A DNA stretch of 64,000 nt from an alpha proteobacterium U9-1i (lineage in GTDB: Bacteria > Pseudomonadota > Alphaproteobacteria > Caulobacterales > Aquidulcibacteraceae). The notes beneath the pieces were generated by a model. It was not told where the DNA came from. It ran no database searches and saw only the letters and a list, made by a program, of their open reading frames with translations. Of this stretch, positions 31,579 to 39,841 are shown in pieces; position 1 is the first letter of the stretch, and each line of letters starts with the position of its first letter. The stretch lies in NCBI GenBank assembly GCA_000974665.1, contig BBSY01000002.1, positions 1,798,001 through 1,862,000 of the forward strand. The letters run 5' to 3'. Position numbers and translations under genes: made by a program.

Positions 31579-31618
31579 CCGTCATTCCGGGTGCGGCGTC
31601 GCGAACCCGGAATGACGG
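31579..31618. repeat. 14-bp perfect inverted repeat between CorA and amidohydrolase genes
   Basis: CCGTCATTCCGGGT pairs perfectly with ACCCGGAATGACGG across a 12-base loop. The arm is of the type scattered in intergenic regions of alphaproteobacteria. No T-run follows; it may act as a terminator for the amidohydrolase gene or simply be a dispersed repeat. Confidence 0.65.
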
Positions 31619-31624
31619 TGCAAA

Positions 31625-32932
31625 CTATTCGCTCTTTTGCGTCGCGCCGCGCGCCATCACGTAGCGCACATTCATCAAGGTCGAGACGTCCGCCAGCGGA
31701 TCGCCGTCGACAGCGATGATGTCGGCGGAGAGGCCTGGCGCGATGCGGCCCGTCACGTTGTTGAGCTGGAGATGGTCAGCGGCGTTGATCGTCGCCATCT
31801 GCAGCGTTTGCAGCGGCGTAAAGCCGGCTTCCACCAGCAGCTGGAATTCGCGCGCGTTTTCGCCATGGGCCGAAACGCCCGTGTCGGTGCCGAAGGCGAT
31901 ACGCACGCCAGCGGCGCGGGCGCGCCGCGCCATGCTCGCGAGGTCGCGGCCGACAACACGGGCTTTGTCCGCCTGCGCCGGCGTCAGCACGCCGCCGCGC
32001 TCGGCCAATTGCGCCACCCACCAGCCGGCTTCCAGCGTCGGCACGAGATAGCGATTGCCTTGGCGCAACAGGCGGATGGAATCGTTGTCGAGATAAGTGC
32101 CGTGCTCGATGGAATCGACGCCGGCCCGCAGCGCCGCATTGATGCCGCCAACGCCGTGCGCGTGCGCGGTGACGCGCCGGCCCATCGCGTGGGCGGCGTC
32201 CACGATCGCGGAAAGTTCTTCATCGGTCAGCTGCTGGGCCACGCCGGCCGCAGTGTTGGACAGCACCCCGCCCGTCGCCGTGATCTTGATCACGTCGGCG
32301 CCCGCCTGGATTTGACGGCGTGTCGCTTGGCGGCACGAATCCGCGCCCGAGCAAGCAGCAGGGCTGCGCATCACGTTGATGATGTCCGGGGCAAAGCCGT
32401 TGGCGTCGGCGTGGCCGCCATCCGGCGTCACCGCCGCGCCTGACGCGATAATGCGTGGGCCGGGAATGCGGTTCTCGCGGATCGCGCGGCGTAGGCCGAA
32501 CACGGCGTCATTCGCGCCGCCCAAATCGGCGACCGTCGTGAATCCCGCCATCACCGTGATGCGCGCGTTGCTAGCGCCGCGCAGTGCGCTGTCGGACACC
32601 GTCAGCTGCACTTCGTCCAGCAATTGGTTCGGTCCGAGTTCGCTGGTGAGGTGGACGTGGCTATCGATCAGGCCTGGCAGCACGAAGCGGTTGCGCTGGT
32701 CCACAACGCGCGCGCCGGCCGGCGTCACGTAGCCTGCTTGCACGCCAATGATGTTGCCGTTCGCGCCGACGAGGATCGATTGCTCCGTAAGCACCTGGCC
32801 CGTCGATGCATCCGCGAGCAGCCGCCCAGCATGGATCACGGTCGTCGCCTGCGGCTCCTGCGCGATCGCCGCGCTGGAAAGCAAAGCCAGCGCACCAAGT
32901 GCGCCTGCGAACGAAATAACGCGATGCAGCAT
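31625..32932 (-). CDS. Exported amidohydrolase (prolidase/imidazolonepropionase-like)
   Basis: A 435-residue metal-dependent amidohydrolase with a cleavable signal peptide (about residues 1-24, ending AIAQ). The TIM-barrel metal motifs are GLIDSHVHLTSE near residue 80, a Lys-bearing DVIKITATGGVLS strand, VTAHAHGVGGINAALRAG with DSIEHGTYLDND, and AFGTDTGVSAHGENARE near the C-terminal end. The pattern matches periplasmic prolidase/Xaa-Pro or imidazolonepropionase-like enzymes that act on dipeptides or drugs. GGGGGA lies upstream of the ATG. A substrate cannot be assigned. Confidence 0.92.
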   Translation of the reverse strand: MLHRVISFAGALGALALLSSAAIAQEPQATTVIHAGRLLADASTGQVLTEQSILVGANGNIIGVQAGYVTPAGARVVDQRNRFVLPGLIDSHVHLTSELGPNQLLDEVQLTVSDSALRGASNARITVMAGFTTVADLGGANDAVFGLRRAIRENRIPGPRIIASGAAVTPDGGHADANGFAPDIINVMRSPAACSGADSCRQATRRQIQAGADVIKITATGGVLSNTAAGVAQQLTDEELSAIVDAAHAMGRRVTAHAHGVGGINAALRAGVDSIEHGTYLDNDSIRLLRQGNRYLVPTLEAGWWVAQLAERGGVLTPAQADKARVVGRDLASMARRARAAGVRIAFGTDTGVSAHGENAREFQLLVEAGFTPLQTLQMATINAADHLQLNNVTGRIAPGLSADIIAVDGDPLADVSTLMNVRYVMARGATQKSE

Positions 32933-33026
32933 GCTCAAATCCCCCACACACAAGCGGCGTCCGTGATCCGCCAGCCCAGTGCCGAGGTCAACCTCTTACG
33001 CCTGTATTTCGTCTCAAAGGCGAGCG

Positions 33027-33455
33027 CTACCAGAAGGCGATAAAGAGGGCGATGATGCAGCCTGCGATCAATGCTACCGCAACGCCAACCGCGATCGCGG
33101 GCCACCTGTCGGCGGCCTGCATGACGGGTTTCTTGTCTGGAACCCGCGCGCCCGCGGCGAGCATGGACTGGTACATCATCTCTTGCGCCGCCCACACGCG
33201 GTTAGCGCCCACATACCCGATGAACGCAAACGCCGGCACGGAGAGGCCGAGCAACATGCCCGCGCGGCTGAGCAGCGGGAGGATCGCGGCAATGCCGCCA
33301 CCGACAGGCGCGTCCATCGTCGATTGCAGGATCAACGCGAACGCCACGCCGCCGAGCGCGCCGATGATCGCGCCACGCAGAGCAATCGCGGCTTGGCCGG
33401 GCTTGCGCCGCTCGGACCACACCCACAGGAACAGATCGCGCTGCCGTTCGTTCAC
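33027..33455 (-). CDS. Membrane protein of unknown function, coupled to the phosphotransferase gene
   Basis: A 142-residue protein with about three to four hydrophobic segments (roughly 25-43, 50-65, 67-85 and 118-140). It starts with GTG that overlaps the stop of the upstream phosphotransferase gene by four bases (GTGA). The soluble loop between the third and fourth segments has AQEMMYQSMLAAGARVPDKKP. I recognise no family. Coupling suggests it works with, or is regulated with, the phosphotransferase. Confidence 0.75.
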   Translation of the reverse strand: MNERQRDLFLWVWSERRKPGQAAIALRGAIIGALGGVAFALILQSTMDAPVGGGIAAILPLLSRAGMLLGLSVPAFAFIGYVGANRVWAAQEMMYQSMLAAGARVPDKKPVMQAADRWPAIAVGVAVALIAGCIIALFIAFW

Positions 33456-34525
33456 GCGAGCCCCGCTTTGCGGCCAAAGCTGTGCGCCGCGCTCGCCAGC
33501 GGACGGATGCGTTTGATCATCTCAACAGCGTGCGAACTCGCCGCCGTGCCGTCGCGGACACGCCCGGCAATGCCCTGCAGGATGCAGGCGAGACGGTAGG
33601 CGTTGTAGGCGAAATACCAATCGAGATTGGCGATGCTGTCCCGGCCGGTGAGTTTGCAATAAAGCGCCACCACTTCCTCTTGCGTCGGAATGTTCTGCGC
33701 TTTGAGATCGAGCCCGGCGATGCCGGAGCGGCCATCCTGCGGCATCACCCAATTCATCAGGTAATACGTGAAATCGCCGAGCGGATCGCCGAGCGTCGAA
33801 AGTTCCCAATCCAGCACAGCGACCACACGCGGCGCCGTCGCGTGCAGGATCATGTTGTCGAGCCGATAATCGCCATGAACGATGGAGGTGCGCTCGCCCT
33901 CCGGAATGGTGCGCGGCAGCCACTCCGCGAGCGCGTTCATCTCATCGATCGTCTCGGTTTCGCTCAACCGATATTGCTTGGTCCATCGATCGACTTGCCG
34001 TGCGAAATAATTCCCCGGCTTGCCGTAATCGCCCAGCCCGATCGCGACATGATCGGTGTTGTGTAACTGCGCGAGTGTCGCGACCTTGTGTTCATAGATC
34101 GCGCGGCGATCGGCGGGCGCGCAGTTGGGCAACGCCCCGTCCCACAGGATGCGGCCTTCGACCATATCCATCACGTAGAACATCGCGCCGACGACGCTTT
34201 CGTCCTGGCAGAGCGCGTACGTGCGCGCGACCGGAAAGCCAGTCGGGTAGAGCGCGGCGAGCACCCGATACTCGCGATCGACCGCGTGCGCGGAAGGAAG
34301 CAATTTTCCACCCGGCTTTTTGCGCATCACGTATTTCTTGGCTGGCGTGACCAGCTGGAAGGTCGGGTTGGATTGCCCGCCCTTAAACTGGTTGACGGTC
34401 AGCGGCCCTGCAAAGCCCTCGACATGCGCGCTCATCCAGCGCGTCAGCGCCGCTTCGTCGAAACGGTTCTTTTCATCGACGGCTTTAACGCCCGTGAAGG
34501 TCGCTTCCGGTCCGGCTTGGCTCAT
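33452..34525 (-). CDS. Aminoglycoside-phosphotransferase-fold protein (ACAD10/11-associated type)
   Basis: A 357-residue kinase-like protein of the APH family branch that is found fused or next to acyl-CoA dehydrogenases (ACAD10/ACAD11). Seen: a Lys strand YVMRKKPGGKLLP, the E-bearing VDREYRVLAAL, MDMVEGRILWDG, the catalytic loop SIVHGDYRLDNMILH and the metal motif VLDWELSTLGDPLGDF. Human ACAD10/11 kinase domains act on 4-hydroxy acyl-CoA catabolism, so a role in hydroxy-acid breakdown is possible. No acyl-CoA dehydrogenase is adjacent here. The start at 34525 follows the point where homology-like sequence begins. Confidence 0.87.
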   Translation of the reverse strand: MSQAGPEATFTGVKAVDEKNRFDEAALTRWMSAHVEGFAGPLTVNQFKGGQSNPTFQLVTPAKKYVMRKKPGGKLLPSAHAVDREYRVLAALYPTGFPVARTYALCQDESVVGAMFYVMDMVEGRILWDGALPNCAPADRRAIYEHKVATLAQLHNTDHVAIGLGDYGKPGNYFARQVDRWTKQYRLSETETIDEMNALAEWLPRTIPEGERTSIVHGDYRLDNMILHATAPRVVAVLDWELSTLGDPLGDFTYYLMNWVMPQDGRSGIAGLDLKAQNIPTQEEVVALYCKLTGRDSIANLDWYFAYNAYRLACILQGIAGRVRDGTAASSHAVEMIKRIRPLASAAHSFGRKAGLA

Positions 34526-34584
34526 GCGCGCGCTTCTCCCGGCGAAACATGAGCCTATCGCCGCCGGCTTTGCAAGAAATGCGC

Positions 34585-35859
34585 TTAGCTCAGCGCCCGC
34601 CACGCAATGTCGCGGCGGCAAAACCCGCCTGGCCAATCGATCAGACTGATCGCTGCATAGGCGCGCGACACCGCTTCCGCGAGCGTTGCGCCGTTTGCAG
34701 TGATGTTCAGCACGCGTCCGCCGGCTGCGCGCAGCATGCCATCTTCGTCCCGCCGCGTGCCGGCGTGAAAAATCTCCACGCCTTCGATGCGCGCGGCCTC
34801 GGTAAGCCCACGGATCACCGAGCCCGTAAGCGGTTCGTCCGGATAGCCTTGCGCCGCATAAACCACAGTGACGGCCGGCGTGTCATCCCATTCGAGCGCC
34901 GGCAGCGCCGCGAGTTCGCCCTTCGCCGCCGCGAGCAGCACGGGCGCGAGATCGCTGTTCAACCGGCGCAGCAAGGTCTGACATTCCGGATCGCCGAAAC
35001 GCACATTGAACTCGATCAATTTGGGACCATCGGCGGAAATCATCAGGCCAGCGAACAGCACGCCGGTAAACGGGCGTCCCTCGGCCTTCATGCCTGCGAG
35101 AGTCGGCAGAATGATCCGCTCCATCGTTTGCGCGCGCGCGAGATCGGTAAACACAGGCGCCGGCGAATAGGCGCCCATGCCGCCGGTGTTGGGTCCTTTG
35201 TCGCCGTCGTAGGCGCGCTTATGATCTTGTGCGGCGCCAAAGGCGATTGCATTCTCGCCGTCACACAACGCAAAGAAGCTTGCCTCTTCGCCGGGCAGGA
35301 AATCCTCGATGACGATGCGTTGGCCCGCCGTGCCAAATTTGCGCAGGAACAGAATCTCGTCGATCGCCGCGTCCGCTTCGCGCCGGGTTTCCGCGAGCAC
35401 CACGCCTTTGCCCGCGGCCAGCCCATCGGCTTTGATCACGTAAGGGGGCTCGCGGTCGGCCAAGTACGCTTTCGCGTGTATCGCATCGTCGAACACTTTA
35501 TAGTTCGCTGTCGGCACGCCGTGGCGTCCGCAGAAATCCTTCATGAAGGCTTTGGAGCTTTCGAGTTCAGCCGCCGCTTGCGTCGGCCCGAAGCACGGCA
35601 CGCCTACGAGCGCCAACCGGTCTGCGAGTCCTTCAGCCGCCGCCGATTCTGGGCCGATCACGACCAGATTGACCTGCTCGCGCATGGCGAAGGCGGCCAG
35701 CTCTACGGCGTCGGTGGCGGCGATCGCCACGCATCGTCCAAGCTCGGCCAGTCCTGGATTGCCAGGCGCGGCGATCACCTCCGAAACGAGCGGGCTCTGC
35801 TTGAGCTTCCACCCAAGCGCATGCTCGCGCCCGCCGGACCCGACGATCAGAATCTTCAT
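34585..35859 (-). CDS. purD: Phosphoribosylamine-glycine ligase
   Basis: A 424-residue ATP-grasp enzyme of purine synthesis (GAR synthetase). It opens with MKILIVGSGGREHALGWKL, has VVIGPESAAAEGLADRL, the ATP-binding KADGLAAGKGVVLAET near residue 146, FLPGEEASFFALCDG, DHKRAYDGDKGPNTGGMGAYSP, and the metal-binding IEFNVRFGDPECQ. Length is normal. It is transcribed alone; the 164 bases upstream (35860-36023) are shared with a divergent cyclic-nucleotide-binding gene and show no clear box. Confidence 0.98.
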   Translation of the reverse strand: MKILIVGSGGREHALGWKLKQSPLVSEVIAAPGNPGLAELGRCVAIAATDAVELAAFAMREQVNLVVIGPESAAAEGLADRLALVGVPCFGPTQAAAELESSKAFMKDFCGRHGVPTANYKVFDDAIHAKAYLADREPPYVIKADGLAAGKGVVLAETRREADAAIDEILFLRKFGTAGQRIVIEDFLPGEEASFFALCDGENAIAFGAAQDHKRAYDGDKGPNTGGMGAYSPAPVFTDLARAQTMERIILPTLAGMKAEGRPFTGVLFAGLMISADGPKLIEFNVRFGDPECQTLLRRLNSDLAPVLLAAAKGELAALPALEWDDTPAVTVVYAAQGYPDEPLTGSVIRGLTEAARIEGVEIFHAGTRRDEDGMLRAAGGRVLNITANGATLAEAVSRAYAAISLIDWPGGFCRRDIAWRALS

Positions 35860-36023
35860 AGGCTCACGGCTTGCGGCGCGCCGCGCGTGTGGTCAAGCGA
35901 AACGGACCGGACGTTGCTTCGACACGCGCCGCGCCGCCGCGTTTTGAGGCAATCGGTTAGCGCATCGGCGTGGCGGGCCTATATCCGTCGACCCGGATCC
36001 GGAGCTCGCTACGCTGCCGGCTC

Positions 36024-36503
36024 ATGGCTACAATCATTGACCTCTGCAAAAATCTGCCAATCGCACGCTTCGCGCCGGGCGAGGTGCTGTTGGGCGAGGG
36101 CCAGAGCACCGGCCGGCTCTACGTGTTGATCGACGGCGCCGTCGAGGTGCTGAAGGGCGAGTTCCAGATCAATCTCGTCGCCGATCCTGGCGCCATCTTC
36201 GGCGACATGTCGGCGCTGCTCGGCATTCCGCACATGGCCACCGTCCGTGCCGCCACGCTCTGCGGCGCCCACGTCATCGAAGCCGGCGACGCGTTTCTGC
36301 AGAACAACAAGGAAATCGCCTACCAGCTCGCCAAGTTGCTCGCCCAGCGGCTGCACGGCGTGACGACGTATCTCGCCGATCTCAAGCGCCAGTTCGAGGA
36401 TCGCGACGACCATCTCGGCATGGTCGACGACATTCTCGAAACGCTTGTGCACGAGCAGCGGCGCGAGTTTACGCCGGGCTCCGATCGAGAGCCTGACTAC
36501 TGA
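36024..36503 (+). CDS. Cyclic-nucleotide-binding domain protein
   Basis: A 159-residue protein consisting of a single cyclic-nucleotide-binding beta-barrel (Crp/Fnr effector-type): FAPGEVLLGEGQSTGRLYVLIDG, VLKGEFQINLVADPGAIFGDMSALLG and RAATLCGAHVIEAGDAFL. There is no helix-turn-helix, so it does not bind DNA itself. The C-terminal helices (LAQRLHGVTTYLADLKRQFEDRDDH) could bind a partner. The phosphate-binding arginine is not obvious, so nucleotide binding is uncertain. The 3' end overlaps the convergent phosphoesterase gene by 35 bases. Confidence 0.85.
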   Translation: MATIIDLCKNLPIARFAPGEVLLGEGQSTGRLYVLIDGAVEVLKGEFQINLVADPGAIFGDMSALLGIPHMATVRAATLCGAHVIEAGDAFLQNNKEIAYQLAKLLAQRLHGVTTYLADLKRQFEDRDDHLGMVDDILETLVHEQRREFTPGSDREPDY

Positions 36504-37263
36504 GCCAGTTCGGCGGCGCGCTAAGGGACGTGCGCTCCAACGGTGCGTCGAGCCGCACCATCTCGTCGCCCGCGAGCGAAAACCACGCCGCCTCGCGCGC
36601 CGCCGTGTCGATGGCGATGTGCGTTGGAACCGGGCCGATCTGCCGGCCGCTGTTGAACACCCATGTGTCGCCAATCCGATCCGCCCACGAGCCGCCCGGC
36701 TTGAACGGCGCTTCGTGAATATGCCCCGTCAGCACGATGTCGGGACGAAATTCGCCAATCCATTCCGTCAGCGCCGCATCCCCAAATGAACGCTTGCCGT
36801 TCCATGCCGTCGGCGAGCCCTCGGGCGGGGCGTGATAGACCCAAATCCAGTTGCGCTTGGGTTTCGCCGCATCGCGCGCGAGCAGAGCGTGCACCTGTTC
36901 CTTCGACGCCGGCCCATCCCACCACGGGCACACGCTGACGAGTGTGTCGCCCATCTCGACGCTGTCGCCATCCGCCGGAATGCCCAGCAAACGCACCTTG
37001 TTCATCCAGGCCGCGATCTTTTCGCCGCTTGCGTCGCGGGTATCGAGATCGTGATTGCCGGACGAAACGATCACTTTCGTCCGCTCCGCCAGCCGCTTCA
37101 GATATTTGAGGATCACGACGATCTGCACGCCGCCATCGAGTTGGCCGGCGATGTCCAAATGATCGCCCGCGACCACCACAACATCGAACTGGTGCGCCAT
37201 TGCGGCGGTCCAGTCATATTGCTTCAGCGCGTAGTGCAGGTCGGAGACAAGCAGGAGCTTCAC
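36469..37263 (-). CDS. Calcineurin-like metallophosphoesterase
   Basis: A 264-residue metallophosphoesterase. The dimetal motifs are in order: VSDLHYALKQ near residue 7, AGDHLD near 33, SSGNHDLDT near 68, VYHAPPEG near 143 and TGHIHEAPF near 180. A GDNxD motif is modified to GDHLD. Cytoplasmic, with no signal. Substrate unknown; such proteins act on cyclic nucleotides, nucleotide sugars or phosphoproteins. It overlaps the convergent cyclic-nucleotide-binding gene at the 3' ends, which may couple their expression by antisense effects. Confidence 0.9.
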   Translation of the reverse strand: MKLLLVSDLHYALKQYDWTAAMAHQFDVVVVAGDHLDIAGQLDGGVQIVVILKYLKRLAERTKVIVSSGNHDLDTRDASGEKIAAWMNKVRLLGIPADGDSVEMGDTLVSVCPWWDGPASKEQVHALLARDAAKPKRNWIWVYHAPPEGSPTAWNGKRSFGDAALTEWIGEFRPDIVLTGHIHEAPFKPGGSWADRIGDTWVFNSGRQIGPVPTHIAIDTAAREAAWFSLAGDEMVRLDAPLERTSLSAPPNWLSSQALDRSPA

Positions 37264-37308
37264 AGCCGCGAGGCTAGGGTCGATCCAACGCTCGGCTCAA
37301 TGCGCGGC

Positions 37309-37866
37309 TCACGCTTTAAAGCGCAATGCCCAAACTTTAAGCGCTTCGAGATAGGCGCGCAGATATTTGGCGGTCGTTTCGTCGGTGAGTTCGCCGGCGG
37401 CGTCGAACTTCTCATGCGCGCGAAACACCAGGATTTCCGGCTGCGGCATGCAGAGCGAATTGGTGAACTCAAACGCTTGGCGCAGCTGGCTCTGCCCACG
37501 CGCCGTGCCCGTTTGGCCGGGCGACGCGCCGATAATGCCAACCGGCTTGCCGCCCAGCGGCGCGCCCCGCGCCGGCCGCGAGGCCCAGTCGACCGCGTTC
37601 TTCATCACGCCCGGCACGCCATGATTGTATTCCGGCGTCACCATCAACACAGCATCGGCGGCGCGGATCGCGTCCTTGAACGCAACAACGCCCGGCGGAT
37701 CGCCCGCTCCTTCCACATCGCCATTGTATAGCGGCACATCGTCGAGATCGTGGATCGCGATGCGCATGCCGTCCGGCGCCAGCTTTTGCGTGGTGCGCAA
37801 AAGCGCGCGGTTCAGCGATCCCTTCCGCAAGCTACCAGCGATGCCAAGCACGTTGAGGTCGGTCAT
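37309..37866 (-). CDS. NADPH-dependent FMN reductase
   Basis: A 185-residue flavodoxin-like reductase. The FMN-phosphate loop GIAGSLRKGSLNRALL is at residues 8-23, followed by DLDDVPLYNGD, the VTPEYNHGVPGVMKNAVDW motif around the flavin, and GKPVGIIGASPGQTGTARGQSQLR. This is the chromate/azo/quinone reductase-like group. It reduces flavin or quinones with NADPH and may protect from oxidative stress. The gene follows marR in the same direction with a 29-base gap, so MarR may control it. Confidence 0.93.
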   Translation of the reverse strand: MTDLNVLGIAGSLRKGSLNRALLRTTQKLAPDGMRIAIHDLDDVPLYNGDVEGAGDPPGVVAFKDAIRAADAVLMVTPEYNHGVPGVMKNAVDWASRPARGAPLGGKPVGIIGASPGQTGTARGQSQLRQAFEFTNSLCMPQPEILVFRAHEKFDAAGELTDETTAKYLRAYLEALKVWALRFKA

Positions 37867-37895
37867 GCGGCCAATATGGACTGGCCGCGCTCGCG

Positions 37896-38372
37896 TCACA
37901 ACTTCGCGCGCACACGCTCCGCCAGCCCCTTGCGATCAAGCGCCGCCTCGAGTTTCGCCAAAGTCTCCACCGCGCGCCCCGCCTCGCGATCCAGTTCACG
38001 CGCCGCATCGTTTAACGCTGCCCACACCGGTACGAGCCGCTTCACAAGCTTCTTCCCCGCCGCGCTCAAGCCAAGCGCGCGCCGGCGCGCGTCCTCGGGG
38101 TCTGCATTCGCTTCAATCAAGCCACGATCGGCCAAAGCGCCGCGTGTCTGGCTCACCGCCGCATGTGTGACCCCGAGGGCATCAGCGAGTTCGCTCACAC
38201 TCATCGCGCCATGCAGCGAGATTTGGTTCAGCACGCCGAACCAACGCTGCTCGAAGTCGATCCCAAGCTCCGCGTACAACCGGTCCGCCTCGCGATCGAT
38301 GCGATCCGAGAGGCGCCGTAGCCGCGCCCCAATCGCCGCGCCGCCCTGGCTCGAAGGGTAGTCTCTTGACAT
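37896..38372 (-). CDS. MarR-family transcriptional regulator
   Basis: A 158-residue winged-helix MarR regulator. Seen: helices before the DNA-binding core with YAELGIDFEQRWFGVLNQIS, SVSELADALGVTHAAVSQTRGALADRGLIEANADPEDARRR (shown here in parts: ELADALGVTHAAV is the recognition region and DPEDARRR the wing). Its start codon lies inside the -35 box of the divergent serine hydrolase gene, and a perfect 12-bp palindrome fills the 29-base gap. The FMN reductase gene is immediately downstream. Autoregulation and control of both neighbours are likely. Confidence 0.92.
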   Translation of the reverse strand: MSRDYPSSQGGAAIGARLRRLSDRIDREADRLYAELGIDFEQRWFGVLNQISLHGAMSVSELADALGVTHAAVSQTRGALADRGLIEANADPEDARRRALGLSAAGKKLVKRLVPVWAALNDAARELDREAGRAVETLAKLEAALDRKGLAERVRAKL

Positions 38373-38394
38373 ATACGTAAGCGCTTACATAAAT
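38366..38394 (+). promoter_or_regulatory. Sigma-70-type promoter with embedded MarR operator
   Basis: TTGACA (38366-38371) and a -10-like CATAAA/ATAAAT (38388-38394) are 16-17 bases apart. The spacer holds the perfect palindrome GTAAGCGCTTAC (38377-38388), the expected kind of MarR site. The predicted transcript would start at or within a few bases of the ATG at 38402, so it may be leaderless. Confidence 0.7.
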
Positions 38395-38401
38395 ATGCGC
38401 C

Positions 38402-39841
38402 ATGACGCAAGAGATAACACGGCGTTTGGCGCTCGCGGGCGGGGCCGCGCTCTTGGCTGCGCCCAGCATGGCGCAAGCCGAAAGCGACCGCGCTCTGGCC
38501 CGTCGCTTACGCGCGCACTGCGAAGCAATGGCGCGCGCTGGCGATCTCAGCGGCGCGGTGCTGCTTGCGAAAGAGGGGCGACCGCTCTATCGCGCCGCTT
38601 TCGGTCAGCGCAATCGCGGCGACGCGCTGCCGAACCGCCCCGACACCAAGTTCAACATCGCCTCGATCGGCAAGATGTTCACCTCCCTCGCAATCGCGCG
38701 TTTCGTTCAGCACGGGCAGTTGCGCTTCGAGGATAGTCTGCTCGCTGTTTGGCCGGACTATGCCAACCGCGCCATCGCCGAGCGCGTTACTATCGCGCAA
38801 TTGCTGACGCACACTGCAGGCCTTGGCAATCACGCGCAGGCGTTGCCGCTCACCGAAGCTAACGCGCGCCGTACACAGACCGAAACGTTGGCGGAGTTTG
38901 TCAACCAGCCAGCGGCAGCGCCGCCCGGCAGCTTTTCGTACAGCAATGACGGTTACTTCGTTCTCGGCGCCTTGATCGAAAAGCTCAGTGGCGAAAGCTA
39001 TTTCGAGCATTGCCACCGCACGATCTTCGCGCCGCTTGGCATGACCACTACCGGCGCAATCGCGCCCAGCGACATCGTCGGCAATGTCGCCCGTGCCTAT
39101 GTGCGCGACCTTGAACGCCCCGGCGCGTGGCAAGACGCTACTATTGCACACGGGCTCGCCGGCAGCGCCGCTGGCGGCGCTTATTCCACCGTCGATGATC
39201 TGCTGATCTTCGCCAATGCGCTCTCCGCCAACCATTTGCTCAATGCCGAGCTCACCGCCGCCTGGACGCAAGGCCGCTTCGACTATCCGCGCGGTCGCTA
39301 CGGCTACGGCACGAGCGAGGAAATTATCAACGGCCACTGCATCATCGGCCATTCCGGCGGCCATTACGGCGTCGCCGGCGAACTGATGCTCTTCGACAGC
39401 GGCTACACTTTCATTGTGTTGATGAATGGCGAGGTGGACCCGTTTTGGGACATCAACAACTGGATCAAGCGCGAACTTGTCGGCGAGAACGACACCGTCC
39501 GCAATTACAACTTCACCCGCGCCTTGATCGATGAGCTCGCCCGCGATCCCGCCGCCGGCCGCGCTTTCTACGCCGCCCGCGATCCAGCTTTGCGCGCGCG
39601 CCAATCCGTGATCGACGTGTACGGCTTCAAGCTCATCCACCAAGGGCGCACCGACGCCGGCTTCGCGTTGTTGCGCTTCAACGTCGAGACGTTCGGCGAT
39701 TCCTCCGCGCTCTGGAGCATGGCCGAGGCGCTGTTCTTCGCTAATCGACGCAGCGAAGCGATGGATGCTTACCGCGCCTATCTCGCCGCTGAACCGGGCG
39801 ACGCGGATGCACAACGCCGCCTTGCGCAGCTCGCGCGTTAG
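38402..39841 (+). CDS. Exported beta-lactamase-family serine hydrolase with TPR-like tail
   Basis: A 479-residue class C beta-lactamase-fold hydrolase. It starts with a twin-arginine-like signal (TRRLALAGG) ending SMAQA. The active-site triad motifs are the SxxK box ASIGKMFTSL near residue 92, YSN in FSYSNDGY near 179, and HSG in IGHSGGHYG near 318. After about residue 380 the chain adds a helical section, with ALWSMAEALFFANRRSEAMDAYRAYL resembling a TPR unit. Members act as esterases, D-aminopeptidases or carboxypeptidases; resistance is not implied. It is divergent from marR. Confidence 0.92.
   Translation: MTQEITRRLALAGGAALLAAPSMAQAESDRALARRLRAHCEAMARAGDLSGAVLLAKEGRPLYRAAFGQRNRGDALPNRPDTKFNIASIGKMFTSLAIARFVQHGQLRFEDSLLAVWPDYANRAIAERVTIAQLLTHTAGLGNHAQALPLTEANARRTQTETLAEFVNQPAAAPPGSFSYSNDGYFVLGALIEKLSGESYFEHCHRTIFAPLGMTTTGAIAPSDIVGNVARAYVRDLERPGAWQDATIAHGLAGSAAGGAYSTVDDLLIFANALSANHLLNAELTAAWTQGRFDYPRGRYGYGTSEEIINGHCIIGHSGGHYGVAGELMLFDSGYTFIVLMNGEVDPFWDINNWIKRELVGENDTVRNYNFTRALIDELARDPAAGRAFYAARDPALRARQSVIDVYGFKLIHQGRTDAGFALLRFNVETFGDSSALWSMAEALFFANRRSEAMDAYRAYLAAEPGDADAQRRLAQLAR

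Noticed and set aside
34549..36129. A 526-codon open frame on the plus strand
   Set aside because: It lies opposite purD, whose motifs are unmistakable. The frame is low in hydrophobic order and rich in Arg/His, as expected for antisense frames in G+C-rich DNA.
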